Assembly: GCA_949358305.1 (NCBI GenBank)
Contig: OX442321.1
Coordinates: 9,511,605 to 9,575,604 of the forward strand
Reading direction: 5' to 3'
From: Strigamia acuminata
Lineage: Eukaryota > Arthropoda > Chilopoda > Geophilomorpha > Linotaeniidae
DNA: 64,000 nt
Each line of letters begins with the position of its first letter. Position 1 is the stretch's first letter. The position numbers and the translations under genes were made by a program. Positions 54,310-64,000 of the stretch are shown piece after piece. The notes beneath the pieces are model-generated. The model was not told the origin of the DNA, ran no database searches, and saw only the letters and a list, made by a program, of their open reading frames with translations.

Positions 54310-55362
54310 TCACTGACTGTCACTGGAAGAACTACTAGAAGAATCTGTTGACATAACTTCAATATCCTCATTCTCTTTATTGTGTCCCTTTGCGTCCATA
54401 TGAACAGCACTGTGGTTTGCATTCGCATTGAGCGATGCCTGGAGATCACTCGAAGGTGTCCAGGTAAATGTTCCCGGCTGGCTGGTAATTGGAGGTTCTA
54501 AACACAAACAAAAATTGCATAATAATTTCGCTATTTGAATTTTCTCAAACTACCTGGCCGTCCCAAAGACATACTATCTGATATACTGCTTTGTTGCTGC
54601 AAAATGTGTCCGTTGTTTGCCAGATCACTAAAACGACCAAGAAATCCAAGCCTCATTTCAATGTCGGTTGGATACGGTCTTCTCGGATCACCTTGTTGCC
54701 AAGTTAACGGCGCTGCTACTGCGTTTGATGCACTTATACGATGAGCGTATTTTATGAGTTCTTCGGATGAAATGCTTTGTTTATTAGCACGGGATATAGA
54801 TTGAAGTTTTTGTTTGGCTTGGTAAATTGCTGTGGCCTGTACGAAAAACAATAAAGTTAATTTATTATTATGGTATGTTAGGAAATTAAGGAAATAATTT
54901 TTTTTTAAATACTAGAACAAGTTCCGCTTCTTTTAAATGTTTTTGTAATTGTCGAATGTCTTGATCTTGTTTATCTACTTCAGCTTGCAGTGCTTCCATT
55001 TTGCTTTGAATTTCCACCTGTTCTGATGCTGGAAATTTGCATATAATTTGGTTAGTTATGTGTTTTTTAAATTAAATTAAATTAAATTAAATTAAATTTT
55101 TTTTTTTTTTACATAATTTCAATGTTCCTTTTAATTCCTGGTCTTTTTGAATCATTAATTCGATCAGTTGATGATGATCACTCGTTGGTATTTTCGGATT
55201 TTTTGGTAGAATTAAATTTTCAAATAATTCCCTAAAAAAAATTGAATTGTAAGTGGAAAAAACACGACCATTCTATTTACGTCCCGAAAAAATATACCTT
55301 GCTAGTAATTCGATATCATCTAAAATAGAAAAGAGCTTTTCTTTGGTGCTCTGAGACGCCAT
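54310..55362 (-). CDS. MED4: Mediator complex subunit 4
   Basis: Five exons from [21 protein letters not shown] to [16 protein letters not shown]. The middle contains the conserved coiled-coil [20 protein letters not shown] and the block [21 protein letters not shown] with [17 protein letters not shown], which is diagnostic for MED4. [20 protein letters not shown] at the C-terminus is also shared with vertebrate MED4. MED4 sits in the Mediator middle module, between transcription factors and RNA polymerase II. A serine-rich tail closes the protein. Its start shares a short divergent promoter with EIF4E2. Confidence 0.96.
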
Positions 55363-55745
55363 GTTATAGTCGGTTTGCTTACAAGTTGATAGATGCAATG
55401 CGGCTCCGTTCGTTATGTAGTGCATCAGGATTGGTTGGTCACAGTTGTGGAAAGTGTAAGATGGGGAGCCGGATTGCGGGCAGCCACTAAAAAAGTGAAA
55501 TCTCACAAAAAGATAAAAAATTATTTTATAATTCTAATCGTTTTTCCAAAAAAACTATTACTAATTTAAACTTAAAAAAATATACGCGCGCTAAAAAAAA
55601 ATAATTTTAAAAACATCCGTTTTATTTTGAAAAACCTCCATTTAGTGTAACCACACAAGAAAACACATGGCGTCATTCGACTTTTGATTAAACACTCTAG
55701 TGCTGTACATTCTTTGCTCATAGTGCGATATTAGCCGTGGTCCTC
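55363..55745. promoter_or_regulatory. Divergent MED4/EIF4E2 promoter region
   Basis: 383 bases between two opposite start codons, holding both 5' UTRs. No specific factor site stands out. A minus-strand open stretch upstream of MED4 (55506-55363) is in frame with it but lacks an ATG consistent with the family start, so it is treated as UTR. Confidence 0.55.
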
Positions 55746-56796
55746 ATGAACAACAAATTTGATGCGTCAGTAACACAAACAAGTGACTATCCAAACGAAT
55801 TTAACGCAAGCTCTTAACATTTCAGGCTGAAAGCGGACGATAGTGACGAGGATGAAAACAACCATAAACAGCTGGCACCGATTAAAACAAGTGTAGTTGA
55901 AACTCAAGAAGAGAAATCCAGGGTAAAAAGATGCGTACAATAATAGTAACACATTAATTTTTCCATATTAGAATTCACATGCAATTGGTATCGGCGAACA
56001 CCGATTACAATATGCGTATTCCTTGTGGTATTCAAAGAGAACTCCAGGCAGCAAGGCCATGAGTTACGACCAAAATCTTAAGCGAATTGCTACATTTGCA
56101 TCGGTAAATCGTGTCCGAATGACCAAAACCAACGTTTTGATTTTGATCACGTTTTGAATTGCAGGTCGAGCAGTTTTGGGCATACTATAGTCACTTGATA
56201 CGACCGTCAGAATTGTCGGGCCACAGTGATTTTCATTTGTTCAAAGACGGAATTAAACCAATGTGGGAGGTGATGTTATTGAAAAATCTTGGTTTTTGTT
56301 TATTTTTAGTTTAAATTTGTTATTTTTTTTGTTAGCACGCGGCAAACAAAGACGGTGGGAAGTGGATCGTGAGGTTGAAGAAAGGCCTATCGTCTCGATG
56401 TTGGGAAAATCTCATTTTAGCGATGCTCGGCGAACAGTTTATGGTCGGCGAAGAAATCTGCGGCGCGGTCATTTCGATCCGTTTTCAAGTAGTAAATAAG
56501 AGTAAATATCAACTTTATTTGAACGCTAATTTAATCGTTTTATACTTAGGAAGATATTATTTCCGTTTGGAACAAAACTGCGAGTGAGCAAGCCACCACA
56601 GCTCGAATTCGAGACACGCTCAAACGAGTTTTAAATCTGCCACCGAATACGATTATGGAATACAAAACCCATACCGACAGTCTAAGGTGAGCGTTGTTTA
56701 TTTTATTAATTATGTATATTTTTTTTTTAAATATTTTTTTTTGGAACTTTTAGAGACAACTCAAGCTTCAGAAATACAGACGTGTTCATGAGGTGA
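55746..56796 (+). CDS. EIF4E2: eIF4E homologous protein 4EHP (eIF4E type 2)
   Basis: Seven exons from MNNKFDALKADDSDEDEN to SFRNTDVFMR, about 225 residues. Cap-binding features are seen: YSLWYSKRTPG in place of the second-tryptophan WALW of eIF4E type 1 (Tyr/Trp is typical of 4EHP), KPMWEHAANKDGGKW containing the cap-stacking tryptophan, and VWNKTASEQATTARIRDTLK. These mark class 2. 4EHP binds the mRNA cap weakly and represses translation with GIGYF and other partners. The acidic N-terminus is also class-typical. Confidence 0.94.
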
Positions 56797-57460
56797 CAGA
56801 ATATTAAACCTGCAAAACGTATAAACAGGTATAATTTTTAACTTGCATTAAAAAGTACTCATTTCTCATGTGTAAACACCTAGTATTTGTATGATTTTGA
56901 GTTTACTTTTTATTTTATTTGTGGAAATTCCCAATTTTAAAATGTAAGCTGTCTAAAACGCGATTTCCATCTGTAATTCGTCAATGTTAAGAATTGAGTG
57001 TTAATAAAACGGAGCAACCTGTACTACAGAAACATTTTATTATGTACAAAAAAATTTTACTCCTAGATTAATTGCCTAGATTAATTACCATTGAGTAATA
57101 AAAATCAAAACAAATTCCTATCTCCATCCGCTAATCGTAAAATAACGTTTCGACTCGGGAGTAATTTTTAAGTCTTCATTCGAGTGATTACAATGTGGAA
57201 ATTTGTTCTTTTTTTTTTAGAATTTAGATTTTAGATCATAAAGTGTCATCTTCGAACGGTGAATATTCCTGTATAATTGTCCTTTCTTCAAAACGGGCTA
57301 AAAATGTGGCCTAAAAAAAAAATGGAGGAAGGAAAAACAAAAAAAATGTTATCACTGAAATGACGGGGGAATTTCGGAGAATTTACACAGTCAATTTGTC
57401 TGTTAATGTTTTAGTTGATGTAAAAGCTATACGGCCTAAACTATTTCTTGACTAGCAACA
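56797..57460. other. Convergent 3' region of EIF4E2 and the receptor gene
   Basis: AT-rich with an aataaa signal near 57003 for EIF4E2. No coding sequence is seen. The receptor 3' UTR lies toward 57460. Confidence 0.6.
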
Positions 57461-60400
57461 TCACTCTTCTAGACACGACTGGCTTTTACAGGCGTCGCCT
57501 TGCAACTTCTCATACTCGACGTGGTCGTAGCAAAGGAATTGGATCACTTGGTTCTCAGCTTTTTGAGCAGTGTCTTCATTTCGATACATGATTGGATATT
57601 CCCGCACCACAGATTGGCGATTCAAATGAGACTGCCAAGACGCCTTAGTATGAGAGGGAAGAGTTAAAAGAAAATAGAAAATAGTAGTAAGAATAGATAT
57701 TTGATTAGTAAAGCGTTTTAATAAAAATAAACCCCTAAAGAATGCGGAATTGGGTAAAGAGATCATACTAATGGACATATCGTACCTTAATTTGAAGCCA
57801 TGTTAATTTAGAACGAATGTCTCGATCCAATCCAAAAATAATTACATTTATGGCGCCTATAAACATGGAGAGAGAACATTGATTACTAAAATCAATGAAA
57901 TTAGCTTTGTCTGTTACCCGGTAATGGTGCAAACAAACAGTGTAAGATCCACAGTGAATAAACTGGGTGATCTGGATTGATGGCATTTTGTATCCTGTTT
58001 TTGAAAAGGTAAATGACTTAGTAATTTAATTTTTTTATTTTTATTTATTTTACCTGTTCAATACTGGACATATGCTTGTGACGAGGTATACAAATGGGTA
58101 GCCGTAAAGTCGTTTAGCATCGTCTTCAAATATTTTCTATTGACGGGATTAAAGTCGATAATCAATTTATTCTGATCAAATGATGTAATTAATCATTAAT
58201 CATTACTTTAAGCCTCTCTAATTCGGGGCTGTAGGTTCCTTCCCACGTACTGGCTCTTTTCTTCATTTTCATGATTATTATGGCGTACATAATGAATAGA
58301 ATGGTGATAAGTACAAACAGTGGGCCGTACCAACTGTTAATGAAATGGTAAATTAATTTGAGGATGTAAATCTCTTTTTTATTTCTAAATTTAACGCACA
58401 TTACGAATCGCCATGTCATGAACTCTTTTTGTATCCAACTGGAATAATAATGTTCGGATTGTTTTTTTTACGGCTGAAAGAAATTAAATATTTAACACTT
58501 TACCACCACGCTCCAGCTGGTCCGTAGAAGTCTTTATATACAAGCGGAGAAAGGGCAATGACGAATGGAAACGCCCAACATATTATGTGATAGACACTGC
58601 AATGTTAGAAGCAAGATTAAACGATGACGTGCATTTATTATTATTACCAAATTCCTTAACTTACATTTCATAAGACTCGGTTTTCTTATATAAAATTGCA
58701 TTAAAAAATATATTGAAAGTTATACAACAAACCCAAAGCAGTACGGACCATTCTAGATAGAATTTGACATGTAAACAACACGTAAATAGATGAAATTATA
58801 TGAAATTACAATACCAAACAGTGTGAGCCATAATGCCTCGAAATTACATAAATGTCCATCAGTATACAGTCCTCCCTAATTCGGTAAAATATGAAAATAA
58901 TAAAAACGGGATTAAAAGTTAAGCCTTTTATTACTTTTTATTACTTACCATGAAAAAACCAACGTTATCTAACAGTGTCGCTACACTTAGGTAAAGAACC
59001 AATCTCTAACAAAAGAGAAACGAGATTAAATCAATGTTTTACAAATGCATAAATAATGCAGAAATAACATTGATGAAAGTCGTGAATAAGTGTTTGTAAA
59101 GATGCGTGCTGTAATTCGAAATTAGGGAGGAGTAATAATAGTCGAGCCAATAATTTATTTTTAGTTCTGACATTTGGAGGTGAGTTAAGATCTTTCCAGT
59201 CATGTTTCACAGTTGTAAATAAAATGATTTGGCATTGGCCGAACGATGATATTACAGTCTACAGTCTACAGCAGGTTTACACATTACAAACAAGGGATTT
59301 GAAGAGTAAAGATAAAGCGAAAAAGAGCCCCATCATTATGGCATGTTTAAGATCTCTATCACAATCTCTCGGTGAAACTTGCCATAGTTTGAAATCACCA
59401 AGTTAATACGTTGCCAAACACCTGTCAAAAGTAGATGCAACCAGTTCCCAAGGAACATTATGTAGTGCATAAGCTGGGTGAAACTGAAACCCGTGGCTCT
59501 AAACATAATCCTGAGGCAAAGCTTCCAATGCATTGCTGCACGGTGCATGTAATGATCTCTCCCTTCACCTTCTTGCTGATTGGAGCAACTTCAACACTAG
59601 GATTGATGTGATATTCCCATTCACACCTAATAGCAGTTGAGCTTTTAGTTTGGGTAATCTTTTTTCTTGGGTGTTCTCTGGGAAATTGAAGCGACACGGG
59701 GTGAAACTTGGTTGTAATAAATTGCCGCACGGATTATAAAGTGAAATTTCTTTGTAATTGCTTTCATTTAAGCAAGACCTTGTGTACTGTGTGACACGAG
59801 GCACATTCATACAGTAATTTAGACTAAAACCAGCGTTTTAAACTGCATTTTAAACTGCTTCTCGCTACCCGACTTCAAAAATGGCGGCCGGGCACGAGAA
59901 ACAACGAAACATTTTGAAGTGTGTAAGTTAAACATAACTTTATGAAGGCGCTTGCTTAAAAAAAAATGTTGTTGGAATGATATTGATTTATCAATACTAA
60001 GGTGGGCTGGGAATAAAGTCAGCAGCAAATCCTCGTGATCCTTAAAAAAAATGCATTGACAGCTGTTGCTGTAGCAACACTGAAATTGTTTACTCGTCGA
60101 GTATTCGACTGGGAACTAAAATACACTTCATTAACAAGTTGTACGAGTTTGATTGAATTTTTTTTCTCGTTTTTTTCTCCACAAAAATGAAATCCGATAG
60201 CGTGTAATCGAGTTATGCAAAACTATGTAAATTGGTTTTTTTTTCTTCTTCTACACTTTGCGAGTGACTTTAAATAATTACTTTTGAAACATTTTAACAA
60301 CTCTTTTCATTCTGCATTGGGAGGTCTTGTGGGACTTATTCATTAATTTTAAGGGAACCATCTGTGCCCTGCATTTACAGATTTAACCATAGCAACAAAA

Positions 60401-63400
60401 CAACTCCTTAACAACCTGCACACAATTTTCATATTCCACTAAACGTGTAGAGAGAAAAACTAACCCTCGGTACACCAACCCCATGCATGCCAAACATAGT
60501 TTGGGAGGAACGAAAACAAGCCTCAACTGCTGAATAGAAATAGCAGGTTAAATCGCGTCAACTTCTTCGACAATACAATAGGGTAATAAGCTTAAAGAGC
60601 ACTTTGATGCGGAGATGCTGCTTTTTACAACAACTTGGAAAGCACTTTTCTACAGTAAACTCTCCTGGGAGAATGTTTAAAGACAATTTCATTTTCTATG
60701 CAGTGTATAAAAACACTTCAATTCAGCAACACAATCAATTCTTTCCATTCCTTCAATCTTTTTGACAGTTACATGCTGCAAGTTAAGTCAAAATTTCCAC
60801 TCTCAGACGGTCAAAAAATGCGGTGAACAAAAGATTAGGGAAAAAACCGTTTCCTCTAGGTTTCTCAAGCAGCTTGTCAATTTCTTTTTGGCACCAGATG
60901 GCGGCATTTTGGCACGTGCAGTTCGCCTTGTGTCACCATAACCTCCCTCAAGGGGGCACACACCCGCCCTCAATCCGCAATACAGACTCGAGTGTTCATG
61001 TAGCGCAGTCAGAAACCTCCTTTTTACTACTCATCACCACTGTTTTAAACTATTTTTTATACAAAAACTCTAACACTAAACATCACCTAATGGTCAGAAA
61101 AATTTAACGTCTTTAGTAGACTTTGCAATCAATGTTTCGACCGATTCCACACAGTGGTAGAAAATATATACTTAGAAGATTAAAACGACTAAAAGCATTT
61201 TGTATATGTAGCCGAACAAAATAATAACTTAAAACAATTTAAATCATTGTATTTCACATAGAATTTCATATCAACATTTGATTCAACAGTATTTGCATCT
61301 TTTTCGTGTTTGAATTTCAGGCCCTGCTTCAAGAGAGATATATACCATAGTTGAATTAGTCTTGTAAGCCTAAAAAGAAAGTGAGGAACATTATGCGTGA
61401 GGAAATATGAATGAAGTTATTTTTCGCTTTTTCATATCATATAGTCGAAGCAATCACGTCCACCGTCTAATTTAACCGTGGAGAATATTGCTTTCTATCT
61501 CTATCTTTGTATTTGTAGTAGGACATCCCTCTTGATGAGGATAATCTAGCAAAAGAATTTTAATTAAAATCTTCTAAGGGACTATATTTGGTTAACCCCA
61601 AGGGACATTTCAAGCTCTGTGATGTGATGCTGTTGGAGATGAGAAGTTTCTCAAAACTTATTCACGACTCACCAGACCAATTTAAATAGAATGGCACAAT
61701 TGAGTTTGCAATTTCAATAACTTTAAAGATTACCCGCAGCAATCTCAAAGATGGCCAACATTGATATTTATTTTGCGTTTGAGGGATATAAATATAAATA
61801 TACAGCAGCAATTCTGAAGCGTTGCAATTTGTTTTGGTATATGATTGCCAATAATTCTTTCAGTAAACACGTTCCTGAGGTTTTTATGAATGTCTTAAAG
61901 GAGTATAAAAGCAGTGCGGTCGTGGGATTTTTATTGGGAATTAGTGGTTAGGTTAAACGTGTGAAGATAACTCGCAAGTTACCCTCAAAAACTCAAAGCT
62001 TTCGCTATAAAAACTAAGCATTTGCTTATGTTTATTTGTAATAAAAGTAGCAGTCGTTTTTACAAAGACAAAAGGAAAACGTTTCTCTAATAAAACTAAG
62101 TATTTACACATAAAAACTTTAAATTTGTTTTCATAAAAATTGGGAAATTTTCTTTTCAACATGTGGTGATTGACAGAGAAATCTAGAACTGCAATGAATC
62201 AAACCACAGCCTTCCTGATAACCCATCAGGTGCACAGACCACCATGCTGTCCAGGACTCCAATAAATCATGGAATAACTATCGACTTAGTTAATGCGTGT
62301 TAAGAATATTTCTCTTATCTAGAAAATTCACAAATTTCTCGGACTGTGTCGGACGCATGCTCTACCAATAAAGCTACCCGGGATTCCTCGGGAATTTTCT
62401 GGAAAAGACGTTTACATGCATTGCAAGTGTTTGAGGAAAATAAGTCACTTATCCTTCCAGAATTGAACGCACCGAATGTCCATTTTCCAATTTTCACCAA
62501 AGAATTGGTGAGTTGGGTGAATTTAACATCAGAAATGTAAGCACTGATGCTTAAGAATAAAAAAAGTATATTCAAACTTTTACTTGCTTTGTGAATTTTG
62601 CATTTCCCACACTTCTTTTCCCGGTTCAATACGGCTTTGCATTTGCATCGCAATTTAAATTCAAGTCACAAAAGTTTTTAATGCTACTTTTCTATCAATT
62701 GCGCTTCAAAATCGCGTAAAGAAAGGCGTATCTTGCTTTCTAGAACTTTAAAAGGAACCCAGTGAAGCCTAGAAGACGTTTTACAAGCATAACAAAGAAG
62801 GCAGAAAATTTTCTTCGCACATAATTGCCTCGCCAGCACGTCTTTTTGAATTACCTTTTAATATGCTGTTTGAATTCTAATCTCAGTCAAAACTTTTATT
62901 TCAAGACCCTCTCTGCCCTTCATTTTGCATATTGATTTTTCACTTTCCTTAAATTCAGGTATTAAGTAATTTAGATTTTAAGTGAAGCGAAGGTTGCAAA
63001 CCCAAAATCTTTTTGCTTTTCCACTGGTCCGAGTGTACTAAGTCAAGACACGAAAATCATTTCCTCACTGGAGCCTGGACGGAAGGAGATTCGCTCTGTC
63101 AGAGATAACTTACAAACGCACTGGCGAGAGAGTGAGAGCGAGAAAAGAAAAGAAGAGAAAAGCGGGAAAAAAATGAAGGTATCACGTTCATAGACCCTAC
63201 AGTACTCGAATAAAGGCAACATTCTCACATTCCATTTTGATACCTGTCTCATATATTTTAAAAATACTGTCACTAACCTGTACAAAAAATTGATATTTTC
63301 GGAATAACCAGATGAAAGTTATCATGGCAACACTGGAATAAATAGACAAACAAAAGTTTAATCGCTCTTCGATTGAGAAATAGCGCGAGACATCAAGTTT

Positions 63401-63696
63401 TGACACGTTATAAAAGGTCTAATCCAAAGGATATGTGTGTGGGAATATGTGATAAAGGTTAAATGGACATTACACCACAATCGAATGGGCTGGGAATTCG
63501 AAATCATGTTTGAAAACAACATTTTGCACTTAAGAGAACCGCTACTATAATAAAATGTGCACGCGAAATGCGATATGATATAAAGGATTGCAAGTTTCTC
63601 GAGTTTTATTTTATTAAAAGTATAAAATTAAAAATTGGCTTACCATCCTATGAAGGAAATGGATGCTAATGCCCTCCGTACACCAATTACCACATC
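57461..63696 (-). CDS. Seven-helix receptor of the GPR157 / Dictyostelium cAMP-receptor-like type, 5' end not found
   Basis: Exons on the minus strand, all phase-consistent: 63696-63644, 63332-63277, 59005-58949, 58875-58815, 58752-58665, 58596-58504, 58438-58400, 58333-58207, 58136-58054, 57994-57918, 57856-57786, 57643-57461. Helices follow in order: SISFIGCVAMITFIWLF, RLVLYLSVATLLDNVGFFM, EWSVLLWVCCITFNIFF, VYHIICWAFPFVIALSPLVY, WYGPLFVLITILFIMYAIII, RLYGYPFVYLVTSICPVLNR, and FAPLPGAINVIIFGLD. GPAGAWCWIQ before helix 5 is the characteristic WCWI of GPR157/CAR-type receptors. No ligand can be inferred. A cytoplasmic tail of about 60 residues ends in CKSQSCLEE. The exon with the start codon lies right of 63696 or beyond the window; I did not find it. 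Confidence 0.85.
59006..63276. other. Large receptor intron (4.3 kb), no nested gene seen
   Basis: This intron is far longer than others in the window. No conserved protein is readable inside it. Noted items are an aaaatggcggccgg YY1-like motif near 59878, a CACCAGATGGCGGCA CTCF-like motif near 60892, and a short tRNA D-arm-like stretch near 62350 (minus strand). Evidence for function is absent. Confidence 0.6.
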
Positions 63697-64000
63697 CTAA
63701 CGCAATAAAAGTAAAAATAAATTGTCAAAACCAACATAAAAGAAATAGATTGAAAATCACGTCACATTTATGCATTGAATTAAAGTTTATACATATAACT
63801 ACTCGCACTAATTAACGTTGCGGACAGTGGGAAAAATTATTTGGGAAGTTTCTAACAGTTTATTTCTGGTCTATTTTAAATGAAATTGTCTTGACAAAAT
63901 GATTGAAGTCGTCCAATTCAACGCAATTGCTTCACGGGTGCGAAAAAGCGAGCGACAAGCAAATGAAAGGAAAACTCAACCGTTTCGCTCTTGATTGTTT
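63697..64000. other. Right edge, receptor gene intron or 5' region
   Basis: No coding segment recognised. It should be the intron upstream of the first visible receptor exon, since that exon starts with an acceptor (tcttag-type, AG before GATGTGG). Confidence 0.4.

Noticed and set aside
62340-62385. tRNA-like stretch on the minus strand (GTAGCTTTATTGGTAGAGC)
   Set aside because: Resembles a D-arm/A-box only; no anticodon stem, B-box or acceptor stem pairing follows, so not a tRNA gene.
59006-63276. Nested gene in the large receptor intron
   Set aside because: Only short frames without domains or consistent splice partners were seen on either strand.

Overview
This is an animal nuclear genome window. 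It is AT-rich, the genes are split by many very short introns (often 50-70 bases), and every gene I can name is a eukaryotic, mostly metazoan gene. The gene set (NALCN with two alternative domain III pore exons, a monoamine oxidase, cyclin B3, a GPR157/Dicty-CAR type receptor) points to a protostome invertebrate. A non-insect arthropod fits best, because insects generally lack classical monoamine oxidase. That placement is inference; no species is assigned.

Layout. 1-1446 (-): 5' half of a WDR44-like WD-repeat protein, running off the left edge. 2456-5038 (+): BTB/POZ-C2H2 zinc finger protein. 5121-5966 (-): GPN3, single exon. 6319-9009: an ISL2EU/IS4EU-type DNA transposon, with a THAP+DDE transposase facing a decayed YqaJ-type nuclease that carries an in-frame minisatellite. 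9.87-10.32 kb: MITE-like, promoter-like element. 10.3-13.2 kb: no gene seen. 13.26-14.80 kb (+): TATA box and a secreted Gly/Ser/His hexapeptide-repeat protein. 15.9-18.9 kb: satellite array between long direct repeats. 18.9-20.9 kb: GC-rich island and fragments. 21.04-22.47 kb (-): broken piece of mitochondrial DNA polymerase gamma. 22.68-23.99 kb (+): RBMX2. 24.26-32.51 kb (-): complete NALCN. 33.44-35.85 kb (+): monoamine oxidase. 36.08-37.51 kb (-): ATG3. 38.32-40.19 kb (+): cyclin B3. 41.0-49.4 kb (-): leucine-rich-repeat gene family, with one copy that looks intact and three decayed copies plus a partial one. 49.6 kb: 59-bp hairpin repeats. 50.12-53.39 kb (+): PELP1/Rix1. 53.43-53.84 kb (-): LAMTOR4. 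54.31-55.36 kb (-): MED4. 55.75-56.80 kb (+): 4EHP/EIF4E2. 57.46-63.70 kb (-): GPR157-like seven-helix receptor, 5' end not found.

The host genes are ordinary housekeeping or neuronal genes and form no operon or joint pathway. Several neighbours are divergent (WDR44/BTB-ZF, NALCN/MAO, ATG3/cyclin B3, MED4/EIF4E2) or tightly convergent (PELP1/LAMTOR4, MAO/ATG3). The less ordinary material is in the repeats and accessory pieces: the transposon with its repeat-expanded nuclease, the satellite between LTR-like arms, the secreted repeat protein, the hairpin array, and the NALCN exon pair that changes the pore filter.
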